Assembly: GCA_033725935.1 (NCBI GenBank)
Contig: MU867084.1
Location: 124,001 to 188,000 of the forward strand
Length of the DNA: 64,000 bases
Direction of reading: 5' to 3'
From: Cladorrhinum sp. PSN259
Taxonomy: Eukaryota; Ascomycota; Sordariomycetes; Sordariales; Podosporaceae
In this document: piece after piece, positions 45,940 to 58,064 of the stretch
Position numbering within the stretch: the stretch's first letter is position 1
Layout of the letters: each line of letters starts with the position of its first letter
Translations under genes and position numbers: made by a program
Notes under the pieces: generated by a model
Told to the model about the DNA's origin: nothing
Database searches by the model: none
The model's input: the letters and a program-made list of their open reading frames with translations, nothing else

Positions 45940-47150
45940 GTGGACACTGAAGGACGACCGATACGAAACTATCGCCCGGTCCCAACATCCCATCAGGTAC
46001 TCCGAGAGTTATCGGTGTTGCCCTCAGCACTTCACCTCGTTTGGTAGTCGCTTTGGAAGAGATATATTGCTTTACCAAAATCCCACCGCCGCCCCCCTCA
46101 GCAGCACCCTATCGATGACAACGACACGGCACAACACCACACACGAACTAGTCCCAAACATGCACAGGCAATCGTGTATATAGATCCCATGACACTTCAT
46201 TAATCGTACCCCCTCATACCCCTTAGACACTTCACTTCTTTTTTTTTATTAAAAAACCCCCTCCCCCCCCGAATTCACTGGACGGTGATAGAGACGATAT
46301 CATGTACTGTTTCATGTTACCATGGAGCAAAATGCACATCATGTAGAATTGTTTGTTAAGCGCATTATTACCCAAAAGGCGGTAGGATTTCTGGATGGCT
46401 CAAAACCCGGTTCAAGTGAACAAACAGGTTTGTGGAGTTTTGGGTGTCGAGGTTACGGCATTGGCGAATGAGGGTGATGAAATGGTGGCCACGGCAAGAT
46501 GGCCAGTATGGGAGTCAAGGAAAGCGAAAAAAAAAAGGGACAGGGCCATTCAAGACATGGTGAGAAACAGAAGGGTTTTGTTACTGAATCACTCGCAAAC
46601 CCGGAACTCATTCCGCAGAGAAGAAAAGAACAATAAGGTGTCGTTTATAGACACCCCCTTCCAAAAACATGACCAGATCATTGTATTGCCCTCTTTGCCC
46701 CAAGCCACCGAAGGAGAGATAGCTTTCGTGTCGAATAGCGTATTGATGGCAGCTCAAGCAGTTTTAACCTATGTCAAGTGATTTTGGGGAGAAAATAGAT
46801 ACTTGATGCGAGCACGCATACCTAGATGTTTCAAATAGGGACAATCTTTTCCTCTTTTCAAGATGACTGTCCACTTTACCGCACTTGAGTAGCTAGGAGC
46901 GAAGAGAAGATGAGCGGGGAGGGGAGGGTCGAAGGTGATTTTGAAGAAGGCTTTTTTGATGATGATGTTGACGTTAAAGATGATGGCAATCTACTTCCCT
47001 ATGGTGTAGGTAGGTAGGTGGGTACGGTACAGTACAGAACATGTGCTTCGTTCTAGACATGATATTGGTCAAGATTGCTTGGTATGATTTAAGGTGCAGA
47101 CAGGTAGGATATTTTTAGATTGGTTACATGTTTTCGTGAGAGATGGGAGG

Positions 47151-47192
47151 AAGAAGAAGAAGAAGAAGAAGAAGAAGAAGAAGAAGAAGAAG
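47151..47192. repeat. (GAA)14 microsatellite
   Basis: Forty-two bases of uninterrupted AAG/GAA repeat in noncoding DNA. Confidence 0.9.
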
Positions 47193-47812
47193 GGATTGGT
47201 GGGTGGGTGTGTGGGTGTGAAACTTCCATCTGCCTGGTATCCGGATAATGTCGGGGATGAGTATGTATGTACAATGTATGATGAATGAGTGGGGTTTCTA
47301 TGTACATAGAAAACGATGTGTGTGTTTGTGTGTGGGTGCGTGTGTATGTACTGTACAAGAGATGAAGTCGCCCTTGTGGTGTAGTCTAGTTATTGTAGTT
47401 TGTGTGTGGGGAATGCACACTAGTAATAGGGAAGTGGGATGGACGGATGACCGGGATGGATGTGATGATGATGCCTAGCCGTTTTTTACTCAAAACCGTT
47501 ATTTCGGGAGAGGGCCAAATCTTGTTTCCCTTTTTTTTTCTCCCGCTTTTCTTGTCTGCATTGTTCGGAGAGCCGGCATTTGATCGTTTTATGATATGGC
47601 ACCTTTTTGTCGTGGTCTAGAGGGGACGAGTGGTGGTGGTCTGACTGACCCATGGTTGATGAAATTCTGGGTTGCAGCAGCACGCACACACATCCAAAGT
47701 AACATGATGATACGAATGCATCAGACAGGGGCAAATAAAAGATGCAGGCGAATAAACCCCCCTTGTCGGGCTATGATGATGTCTTCCACACATTACGGCT
47801 TGTGAATGCAGT

Positions 47813-47893
47813 CAAGTGGTGTTGGATATTACTTGTGACGGTTTGTTAGGGATTTGTTAGGGACTTTGCACAAGTCAAATCCAACACCACGTG
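47813..47893. repeat. Imperfect hairpin with 25-bp arms
   Basis: Arms 47813-47837 and 47869-47893 pair at 22 of 25 positions. The 31-nt loop contains the 11-mer TTTGTTAGGGA twice in tandem (about 47842-47864). It is noncoding. It could be a small-RNA precursor, an mRNA 3' structure or a minute transposon relic. Confidence 0.5.
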
Positions 47894-49499
47894 GCAGTTG
47901 ATAAAACTTCTGTGTGTACTACCCAGGGAATTCATGATGGCATGTATCTGTATGTAAGTCGGGTAGGAGCACAGATATGCCTGAACTTCGGTCGGCGAGT
48001 ACAAGACTTGATGCTTAAATCGTCACTGCCATTTCTTGCAACAGAACTTGTCATCCGCAGACGGGACGGCAGGATTTAAGTGGGCAGCAACAAATGAATA
48101 ATGACTTGAGTTTGACACAGTGGGGGAGATATTCGAGGTGGGAAAGGTAGATGCCCAATCTTTCCTGTCACAACATCCAGGCCGTGGCCGCTCTCTCAAT
48201 CATTGATGGGCTGGCTTGCCCGGTGTGATTGCCTATGCTTAAATGCCTCTCTCCCGTTCAAGGTATTTAATGGGATCCAATCTGTTGATGCCTTTGAGCT
48301 TACTACACCATTTAGGAAATCTTCGGTGAGCGAGTGTGAGACATGGCTTGCAGTTCATACAGTTGCTTCGTCCAAGATTCGCGGGGTGATTGAAGGGTTG
48401 TACATAGGTGATCAAGGGGCACAGCTGAAAGGTGAGCAGCCGCCACCTCTCTCAAACTCGCTGACAGTTCGGCTTGTCTCTGCGGGGGTTTTCCGTCGAA
48501 GTACGCAACTGCATGATGGTGTGGCATACCGATCAGGACTCCGACCAGGGGGTTGATATCCCGCTTCCCACCCTCCAAGTTGGAAAAGGAGTCAATCGGG
48601 GGGTGTCCCGTAGAAAGCCCAGTGTCGGCAAGCCGCGGTACTTCGGGAAGCTGTCACTGTTTTATCAATCGAGAGAATGGTTCTCTCATGAACTCGAAAG
48701 AGGGACGGGAGGAAAAGAGTTCTTCGATGCTGTACAATGCAGCAGCAAGGCTCCCCATATTGCACAATTACCACCTCCTATGAAGAAGGAAAGAAAAAAG
48801 TGGACGGGTGCCCGCTTACCTATCAGGCACACAAGTTGGGTGAGCGGGGGAAACCTCGAAAGCATGGTCCAAATTGCTTTTTCCCTTTTTCATCCCCATC
48901 TTCGATACCCCATGTTCCACCCCGGTGTCTCCTTCTGATGTGATTGAGTCTGTCGCCCGAACATCCGAACAGTGAACTCACTCGTTTGATAAGAGCCCGG
49001 TCAATGGTCGTTGGGAGAGCAGCAATCAGCCGGGCTGCACGGGAGTTGCCGTTTATAACCTGTTTGCTCCCGCCTTGGTGTCTCTTTCCTCCTTTTCTTT
49101 TTCGATGACTTCACGTATTAACCTTTTTACATTGAATCCACCGTACGCTATTGCCCACTGTCAGATCCGGCGACCATTTTAGTCAACCGGCAAACCCCAC
49201 GCTTGCCTTCCTGCCGTCAAACACACCCCTTGGTTTGTGAATTGGCGCGCTCTATTGGGCCACTCTTGCCTTGCCGGCAACCCCAAACCCGCCAAAAACC
49301 CACACACCCCACTGCCACGCTGCCGCCCGGCAAAGGAGAGGCTTCCAGTTTGAGCGACTGCCCTGGCCTGCCTGACCAGTGCCCATAATCCTCTCGTATT
49401 TTCTTGTCCCGGCCGGCTAAGATACAGAGGAGAGAAAAGGCACGGTGGGAGTGCCTTAAAAAGACTTCTATTTTCCTTGCCAATGAGCTGCAGGCCAAA

Positions 49500-52400
49500 A
49501 TGTCTCGTCATGTTGACAGGGACATTGAGATGACGGAGTCGCTTGGGCACTTCGAAGGCGTACCCCCAGCCCGCGGATCCCCGGCACCGCGTTCTGTGCC
49601 GCTTCAACCAGGGCCGCCGGCTCCATCTCCCTCTTCAATGGCACCACCCCCGTGGCCGGCACCACCCTCACAGGCTCTCTCTATTTCTGCAATATCTTGC
49701 CCGCCACGGCCGGCATCTTCCTCTCCCGTGTCGCCGCAACGGCCAATTCCATATTGCACGGTTATATCATCCCATCGAGCGCGGCCGGCACCATCGTCTC
49801 CTACCCCCTCTGTGACGCCGCCTGCTTTCCCTCCTCCACCTCCGCCTCCGCCTCCACCTCCCCCGGACCCGAACACGCCGCAAATGGAGGTGCAACCTTC
49901 TCAAAATCCACCCGCTAATGTTCCGAAGCGGAGGGCTGGGATTGCCTGCCGAAGGTGCGTGCAAGTCGCTGTTCGTTGCTTGTTGAAGGTTCCATCTCGT
50001 CCGGATCCTCTCTTGTATCCAGGACATGTTACCCACCCGACATCTCGTAAATCTGATTGTTTTCTGTCATGTAAAGCATTTTACATTGTCGATGAGCCCT
50101 GACACATGACGTTGCCAGATGCCGTCGCCTCAGAACTAGATGCCTCCAAACAAGCAGAGGGCAGCCACCATGCCAGGCCTGCACTGCTGCTGGTCTTGAC
50201 GCCAGCGAATGGTGAGATGCCGCTGCCTCGATCTGATACCGGGGTTTCCATTCCCAGTGTCATGTCTCGTAAATTTGCCGTGCTAATTGGCGCATCCTAA
50301 GCATTTTTCCAACTCGGGGCCAACCTGATGAGGATCGTGAGTATCGTCATCCCCGAGTGAGGGCCGAGAAAACTCCTCGGGGGGACCCCAGCAAGGTGCG
50401 CCGTGATGTTCTCGAGGCACCAGTCCGGCCAGCAGCGGTGGCACCCAGAATAGTCATCAAGGGAGGCAACCTCTGGGATCTCCTCCCCCCATTGCCAGAG
50501 GTTGTTGAGGCCGTAGATAACTTCGTCAGACATTACTTCCAACTAGGATTTATCCCCAAGGCGAGGTTCTTGGAGCGTCTGCAGACTGAGCCACGGTCAA
50601 TCAGCCCTTTCTTCCTGCTATGCATTCTCAGCATTTCTGCGAGGCTTACGCCGTCGCTGATCGACCGGCACGGGACTGCTGTGCGAGCAGCTGAGGTCTA
50701 CATGGAGCACGCCTCGGCACTGGCTGCCCTGGAGATCTACCAAGGACCCAGTCTTGAGCGATGCCAGTCATTCTATTTACTTTCAATCGCGGAGCAGGGG
50801 AGTGCGATGAATCCCAACAGTTCTGTAAGTGGTCGAGTCTGTTTCTGTGAGCTTCGGCTGGCCATGTCTTGCTAACCACCAGGCCCCAAGATCAATCTGG
50901 CGGTTGCAATGCGCATGGCAACCCTTCTGCAGTTGCACAGGGAGGAGACATATGTCATTGTAAACCCCACGCAGGATCTCATCATACACGCAGAATCAGC
51001 TCGGAGGACTTTTGTAAGGATTACCCCAGCCTCCCGTCACAGATTAGTTGCTGATATCGAATGTGTTCCAGTGGATGCTGCATAGTCAGGACAACTTGCA
51101 CTCCGGACCACGCTCCCCGAAACTTATGGATACAGCTGACATAACAGCATTGCTTCCTTGCGATGAGTTTGAATTTGCGAACGCTAGCGAGCCAATAGCC
51201 AGAGCGGCGCTCGAGAACACGCAGCCTGCCCTGGCAAACCCTCATCTCATTGCTGTCAAGGGAAGATCCCTTTTCGCCACTCTTATTCAAGGCCACTATC
51301 ACTGGGGTCGTATATCACGACGAGCAATCAACCACGAAAAGAGCGAAGCGCCCTGGGAACATGGGAGCGACTACACCAAGCTCCACAGAGCGCTGAGCGA
51401 GTGGGAAGCGGGTCTGGCGCATGACCATCGCTGGAGCAATGTTCTCCTACAGGGTTATAAACAAGATGGTATCGATCTGGCATATCTTGGAGTTACCATG
51501 GTTCCGCGTCTCTGCAATATTGTCCTTCGGAAGGCCTACATACACGAGTAAGTAGCCCACATGAGCATGTTAAGCAGACCATTTACTCAAAGATATCATG
51601 ACAGAATGGTGAAATCTCAGCGAGACCCCAAGTTGGCTATTTACTGGGCGAATATGGCCAGGGAATTGTTCCAAAATGTCGAGGCACTTTTTGAACAGAT
51701 CGAAACACAATACACCGATCGAGACTCAGAGGAAGGCCCAGGAGCACAAATGGCTGTAGGTGATTCGATATTAGGCACAGCGGCCCAGAGAGGAGCACTA
51801 ATCAGCTTGCTAGGCCTTTTGCGTTTATACCTGCGGTTTTTTGGCTTGTTATGCATACAAATACCCACATCGTAAGTAATTCATAATGTTGAACCCAATG
51901 AGTCAAGTTTTAACAAACCACTAGTTTGCTCCGACACCATGTTACAACGTAATAGCCGGCTGGTTGTGGAGCGGATTCTTAGCATTCTTGATGAGAGCAA
52001 ATCTATCTGGCCGTTGGCGGGTCGGTGGTATGACCATCTATCAAAGTTCTTCAAGTCTCAAAAGGGCACGGCGGCTGGATTGGAGGGCAGCATGGCAGAT
52101 AGCGTGAGTGAAACCCCCAGCGACCCCTGGTCTTCAACACAAAGTGGTGCTTTTGAGACTTAGTCCCATTTCTACCGATTCAGCGCGAGCCGATTCCACA
52201 TGTCCTCCACCGGTCAACGCTCAACCCCCCTCACCTTCAGGCCATCCAACCGCGAGTGATGCACCCACCCACTGACGGCGACGATGGCTACCAGACTCCG
52301 AGCGATACAGTTCTGCCACCGCTGAAGGTCTTTATGGAAGCTAACCAAAGATTACCTTCGCTTCATCAGCAGGCTGGGGCTGAAAACACCCCTCCTCTCG

Positions 52401-52753
52401 CACCAATTGCTCCTGTTCCCATCGCTCCTGCTCTTCCGCCAACGCAGCAAGTCCTCTCGCCCATCGTCGGTCCGCCGCAGCCCCCGATACCGGTGATGAC
52501 TGTTGCTCGGCGGTCTGGCGATGGCCTTGGTTTGCTGATCGAGGCTTTTGACAACAACCATCACCATCAACATCAAGATTTACCTCCTGGGGCACCGTAC
52601 GACCCAACAAACATCTCACCTCAGGATTATTACGCCCAGGCGGCGCTGGCCATGAACGATGGTTATGAGCATGAACTCGGGTATTTCATCTCGGATGGGG
52701 TGGGTTCATCTCCCGTGCAGAATTGGGTGTCGACAGGACACATGTTTAGGTAG
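49500..52753 (+). CDS. Zn2Cys6 transcription factor with fungal-specific regulatory domain
   Basis: Nine exons, 49500-49954, 50119-50211, 50302-50824, 50891-51013, 51072-51547, 51605-51755, 51814-51871, 51925-52103 and 52184-52753, give about 875 residues. The ATG is in context CCAAAATGTC. Residues 25-140 are Pro-rich. The zinc cluster is C150, C153, C160, C170, C173, C183, rebuilt across two introns, the second splitting the last Cys codon. It is followed by the basic IFPTRGQPDEDREYRHPR stretch. The middle domain fits the fungal-specific transcription-factor type (LWDLLPPLPEVVEAVDNFVRHYF; INLAVAMRMATLLQL). The C-terminus is Pro/His-rich. Inner introns are 53-66 nt, and all splices keep frame. 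Exons 7-8 are the least certain. Targets are unknown. Confidence 0.82.
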
Positions 52754-53823
52754 TTTGCTGTTGTCATGTTTGGACGGGTGGAAAAGGGGCGATGGTAATC
52801 TTTTTTGGTTTGGTAACATTAGCGGGGAGTTGGGTATGGAAAGGTCACTCTTTTTGAAATCTTGAATTCTGGGAGGACCGCATCGTTTGCTTGTCGTGGA
52901 TATACTTGGATATACTTGGGTATACGACATACCCCCTTTTAGTGATTCGTATTTTGAAATGGAGCACTTTTTATGATCATGTATATAGGTGATGTTAGTT
53001 GCTGCTGCATGAATCGTTATACCGAGTTATTGTAGTTATCCGGGACTAAGCGCTGGATAGTGCAGTGCTTGCTGCTCCTGTGCCCAGCCACTCAGCGGGC
53101 AAGACGCGAGCGGCGCGACGCAACAGTGCGAAACCGCAGGTGCTTTTTATCCAAACTGACAAGAAACAATCCCATCAAAGACGCCCACCCCGACATCTCG
53201 ATACATTTATCTCTGGTTTAGCAGCATCGATATTCAGTATCAATTGACGCTTCTCACGCTAACGACTGTGATCTACGAGGCGTCAAACTTTGAACGGCTC
53301 CCCATCACTGTAAAACGCCACACCCCCCATAAGTGTGGTTTTTCAACCGCCGACACCAAACGCCACCGCTCTGCTGTGCTGCGGTTTTTGGATATTCCGC
53401 TCCTGGTAGTCTGGGCCATTCCCTGGGACTCATCCGGGAAGTTAGGAGCAGCTGGGGATTTGCGGGCGAGATCGAGCGCCGGAGCCGGAGTTTAGACGCC
53501 GCGACGTCGCGACTATCCCGGGTGTTGCAATGGCTCCATTGGTAAGGACACAACACTGTAATCGGCTCCATACACCCGTTCCTAATAGCTTCGTTGCGAA
53601 ATTAGCAGCCCTACCGGACGGCGACAACAACACGCCGCGGCGCCCGAGGTGGTTTCCCAGAACAGGATGACTTCGAAGGTTGGTTTTATTGGTAGAGGCG
53701 CGCATTCCGGCGCATACTCATAAAGACCTCTGCCGCTGTGTCGCAAACAAAAAGAAAACTGACTCTCGAGGATTTCCAGGTCTTCCGGTTCGCCAATGGC
53801 GAAAACAGTGGGTGAGCGTCGCC
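52754..53823. other. Intergenic region between the Zn2Cys6 gene and the acidic-protein gene
   Basis: This region includes three near-repeats of TGGATATACT (about 52898-52925), a hairpin with ~10-bp arms (CCACAC / GTGTGG core, about 53312-53344) and a CGCGACGTCGCG palindrome near 53500. An in-frame upstream exon of the next gene is not excluded. No separate gene is seen. Confidence 0.5.
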
Positions 53824-55943
53824 ATGACGCCGCCGAATGACACGAACGAGGAGGGCGATATCTGGGCCGAGGACCCGTCTCACGGCATGCCCAAGGAGTC
53901 CCATCTCCTTGCTCCACACATCCAGGAGTTACTGCGCGCTGCCCGGTCAATAAACTTTGGCAAGCGCCCTGCGCCCGATGATGACGAAGAGGACCTTGAC
54001 AACTATGGGGTCGATAAGAAGGAGGAAGAGGAGGAGAACGAGGGATTCATGATTCAAACGTGGAAGCAGCTGCCGCGCACTGCCGAAACCCCATCGCAAT
54101 CCCATCTGGCGAAGCGCCACAAGAACACAGTCACGTTATCCTCGAAGCCCGGCCTTCCACATGTGACGGGGCCCACCATCACTCGAGCAACTGTACGCAG
54201 GATTGACGCGGCGGGCAATCCGTACGAGCAAACTATAACACTCGCCGAGGGCCAAAAAGTGGACGGTGAGATCATCTCCACCACGGTCGTGCCCGCTCCG
54301 GTACCAAAGGTCCAGGATGCTGAATTGGCTACCCAACAGCCAACACCCAATAAGAGGAGACCTCCGCCACCAAAGAGGAAGCCCAAAGGACCCGGACGCG
54401 GCCGCAAAAAGAAGCTGCCTTTGCCTTTGCCTCTGCCGGCTACTCGATCACAGCAGCAGGCTGCTGAGGGCGATGGATCGGCCGAGGTGAAAACGGAGGG
54501 CGAGTCCGAGGTATGTTTGCTTATCGACTCGAGCCAAGCAAGTTTGCTAATCTTGGTGAACAGCAGGATATGTCCAAACTCGACGACAACGAGGACAGCA
54601 CGATGCAAGATAGTGAAATGGCCGATAACTCCGCTCTCCAGTCTGAGGATGAGGAAGACGGGGGAGATGATGACGGGGATCAAGACAACGCTACAGACGG
54701 TCCAGATGCCGGCGCCGACGAGGCCACGCCTGAAATCGCTGAGCAGAGCAGCAGCAACGAGGTGGTGGAGCTGGTTCAGGACCAGGACCACGATCAAGAG
54801 ATGCTGGACTCGGATGCTACCGAAATTCTTCATCCCAGCTCCGTTGAAGAGCCCGATGACGTGGTGTCACCGGCTGGTGCAGGTGCTCGCCGTGGTTCAT
54901 CTGGCGAAGAGGAGCTCACAATTCCTAAGCCGCGCTTCCAAGCACCGGTGGGCTTGGGTCCTTTTGGATCTTTTGGTTCGCCTAGGATGGAAGGCAGCCC
55001 CCTGAAGAATGTCATGACGCATTCTCCAACTGAGGGCGGATCACCCTCTGTCGGCTCACCCAGCGCTGGGGCAGCGGCAACATCAGCAGCGGCGGCGGAG
55101 TCGTTTACCTCGTCTGCTATGCCGATGGACATCGACACTGGTGATGTAGGAGCCAGCGAAACAGTGGTTACTGAGGCTATTAAGTCGGAAGAGACTGAGC
55201 ACCCAGAAATGCCCCCTGTTGCCGAGGCACCACTGGCGACCGAAGATACGGTAGTGGAGGAGCTTGTCTATACCGCTTCTGCTGTCTTTGTTACTGAGGA
55301 CACCGTCATTGCTGATGCGGATGCTTCTGCCGGTGCTGCCGAATCTGTTGAGACGGGTATCGTTCCACCTGCCTCTGTTCTTGTTCCAGATATCCAGGTA
55401 CAGGAACTTGATCTTGCTGCTTCTCCTTCCGAGCCTCTTGCGGATTTCCCTGCTGCTTCCGCGAAGCAAGAGGAAGAAGAGGAGGGGAAGGATGACGACG
55501 ATGAAGACGAGGATGACGGGCCTAACCTGCTTGGTAGCCTGGAGGCCGAACTAGATCGCCAGGAGAGCTTGAGCAATGCTGCGGGGAGTAGAGCCGATAC
55601 GCCGAAACAGCAGCAACAGCAGCAACAGCAGCAGGTTTCTGCTACCACTACTACTACTGTGACGGAGGTGGTTCTTTCAAGTGATGCTGCGGATATAGTG
55701 GATCCTGTTGCTGTTGCTGTTGCTGTTGCTGATGTCTCTGTTCCTGTGGAGGAAGAAAAGAAACAGGAGGATGAAGAAGAAGAAGAAGCTGGTGTTGGGG
55801 CTGGTGTGCCAGAGGTGGAGGTAAAACAAGAGAAGAGTGATGATGATGCTGTTGTGAAGGAGGAGAAGGGAGAAAGTGAGGGAGTGGATGAGGGAGGCGG
55901 AAACGGAGAGGGGGCTGCCCGGTCCTTATCATCTATGTCCTAG
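53824..55943 (+). CDS. Unknown acidic low-complexity protein, probably nuclear
   Basis: Exons 53824-54510 and 54564-55943, split by a 53-nt intron, give about 688 residues. The start is the first in-frame ATG (MTPPNDTNEEGD). The N-terminal ~100 residues look conserved and partly helical (HLLAPHIQELLRAARSINFG), followed by an acidic run. A block at ~130-180 (TRATVRRIDAAGNPYEQTIT) may be a small beta domain. A very basic stretch (NKRRPPPPKRKPKGPGRGRKKK region, about 198-220) resembles an AT-hook or nuclear localisation signal. Exon 2 is dominated by Asp/Glu, Ala and Val, with a Gln tract and further acidic runs. I cannot assign a family. A chromatin- or transcription-linked role is only suggested by composition. 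An acceptor 3 nt later would drop one Gln. Confidence 0.75.
55608..55636 (+). repeat. Polyglutamine tract
   Basis: A CAG/CAA run encodes about nine to ten Gln in the acidic protein. A GTTGCT-type repeat encoding Val-Ala follows at about 55709-55730. Confidence 0.85.
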
Positions 55944-56255
55944 GAGGGAGTTGAGGATTGTTCTTGTACCGCGGGCCTGAGCGTGAGTTTGAGTTTGAGT
56001 TGTGGGGAGGAGGAGGATAGTGAATTTCTTTTGGATAGCAGGAAGGAAGAAAGAAAGACAGGGAAAGAAACATACATGGGCGGCTTTATGCCTGTTTCTT
56101 TTTTTCCATCTTGTCCTTGTTTTTGTCTTTCCTTTCCATACTCTATATCTTTCTCTCTCTGTGTGTGGTATGCGTTGTCTTGTAGCGTTTTTTATTGCGA
56201 AACTGGAAACTCGGGATATTATTCTTCTTCTTACTTTCTGAGAACCCCCGGGGCG

Positions 56256-56324
<69 letters not shown>

Positions 56325-58064
56325 CTGNNNNNNNNNNNNNNNNNNNNNNNNNNNNNNNNNNNNNNNNNNNNNNNNNNNNNNNNNNNNNNNNNNNNNNNNN
56401 NNNNNNNNNNNNNNNNNNNNNNNNNNNNNNNNNNNNNNNNNNNNNNNNNNNNNNNNNNNNNNNNNNNNNNNNNNNNNNNNNNNNNNNNNNNNNNNNNNNN
56501 NNNNNNNNNNNNNNNNNNNNNNNNNNNNNNNNNNNNNNNNNNNNNNNNNNNNNNNNNNNNNNNNNNNNNNNNNNNNNNNNNNNNNNNNNNNNNNNNNNNN
56601 NNNNNNNNNNNNNNNNNNNNNNNNNNNNNNNNNNNNNNNNNNNNNNNNNNNNNNNNNNNNNNNNNNNNNNNNNNNNNNNNNNNNNNNNNNNNNNNNNNNN
56701 NNNNNNNNNNNNNNNNNNNNNNNNNNNNNNNNNNNNNNNNNNNNNNNNNNNNNNNNNNNNNNNNNNNNNNNNNNNNNNNNNNNNNNNNNNNNNNNNNNNN
56801 NNNNNTTTTTTTGTTTTATTTATTTATTTTTCATGAATTTTATAAAAATTAATTCTGTTAATTTTAACCCCCCCCCCCCCCCCCCGTGATTTCCTCGAAG
56901 GCGGGAGGGAAATAAAAAAGGAAGTTAAATGTCACAATTTTGATTATAAATCTATTTAGATGCCCTACAGTAGCTCGCATTCGAACCAAAGATATTCAAA
57001 AGATCCATAATGATGATGTTGTATAATGATGATGAAAAACTCGACTTTGTCATTTTGTTCTCTGTGGGTATGTGTGTACAGTATGTACTTGATTTAAAAT
57101 GTGTTTATTGACAGTCTTTTATAACTAGGACATCCAGCCATAAAAACAAAACAAAAACAAAAAACGCCTTTCAATCCAATAAAAAGATTCTCTTTCTCTC
57201 GGGCTATTTCTTCGGGGGAGAAGAAGAAAATTCAAAAAGAAAACAACTGAAATTAGAAAACTCAGAACAAAAACAAGGAAAAAAAAGTGACAGTTGGGTA
57301 TATTGATGGGGATATATATATATATATAAATTTCATTCTTTCTCTTCCCTCTCTCTCTCTATTTCGCCAGTCCTTCAATCAATATACACGTGAAGCTCTA
57401 CACCACAACTCCTACTTCTTCTTCTTTTTCTTCTTCCAATCTCCTCCTCCCCTTTGGAAATCCAAACATTAAAACATACAAAAACATGATGACCAATCCA
57501 CAAGAAAGGAAGACAGAAAAAAGAAAGAGTCTCGACGACCGTTATAAAAACACAGGCAGGGATGAATGAATACAAAATCATTCACTCCCAGTGCCCCCTC
57601 CCCCTCCCCCTTTTCGTCCTTCTAAGAAAAACCATCAAAAACCCAATGATAATAACAAACAACAAACAGCATTAACAAACAATGAAACAGCCTTTGGAGT
57701 TTCCCTTCTCTCTTCTTTGATCGTAAGGAGGAAAAAAAAAGTATCCACCCTATTGCAAACCATTCTTTTATTTTGGAACGCCACCAAACGACTTCAACTC
57801 CCCTGCCCCTGCGAGAAAAAACAAAACAAGGAAAGTAGACTCCATGTTCATGAGCGTGAATTCAAAAAAGCGAAGAGAGAAGACAAACTCAAAAAAAGTG
57901 TAGAAAAACAAAGCGAGGTGGTTCTCGAGATGGTGGTTGTGTACAGTTCAAAGGAAAAAAAAATAAAAAATAAGAAAAAAGTAGACGTATAAGACATTGC
58001 TTGTGTGAGTTATATGCGCGTGCGGGCATGTAGGAAAACAGAAATAAAAAAGATTAACTAATAA
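55944..58064. other. Convergent intergenic region with a large N-gap
   Basis: This region holds the 3' ends of the acidic-protein gene and ERF2. It includes a G-run (56257-56324), 478 Ns (56328-56805), a C-run near 56870-56885 and A/T-rich DNA with a TA repeat near 57311. Any gene inside the gap is invisible. Confidence 0.6.
56257..56885. other. Assembly gap bordered by homopolymers
   Basis: A G-run of about 68 bases leads into 478 Ns, then T/A-rich DNA and a C-run. Long G runs next to Ns suggest failed sequencing, so the run length should not be trusted. Confidence 0.85.

Larger units (their letters stand above)
45940..49499. other. 3.6-kb intergenic region
   Basis: No supported gene. Visible items are a (GAA)n tract (47151-47192), TG-rich sequence at about 47310-47345, an imperfect 81-nt hairpin (47813-47893) and a TATAA near 49056. 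A 128-codon ATG frame at 46395-46781 has no recognisable features. The right end is the promoter region of the Zn2Cys6 gene. Confidence 0.5.

Noticed and set aside
46395..46781. 128-codon ATG frame downstream of the importin gene
   Set aside because: No domain, splice context or promoter is seen. A chance frame is more likely, though a small gene is not excluded.
48474..48938. 154-codon frame left of the Zn2Cys6 gene
   Set aside because: It has no ATG start and no recognisable sequence.
49652..49918. Alternative frame through the Pro-rich region of the Zn2Cys6 gene
   Set aside because: Only the chosen frame leads into the zinc cluster.
55983..56852. Long frame through the G-run and N-gap
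   Set aside because: It is made of translated homopolymer and unknown bases.
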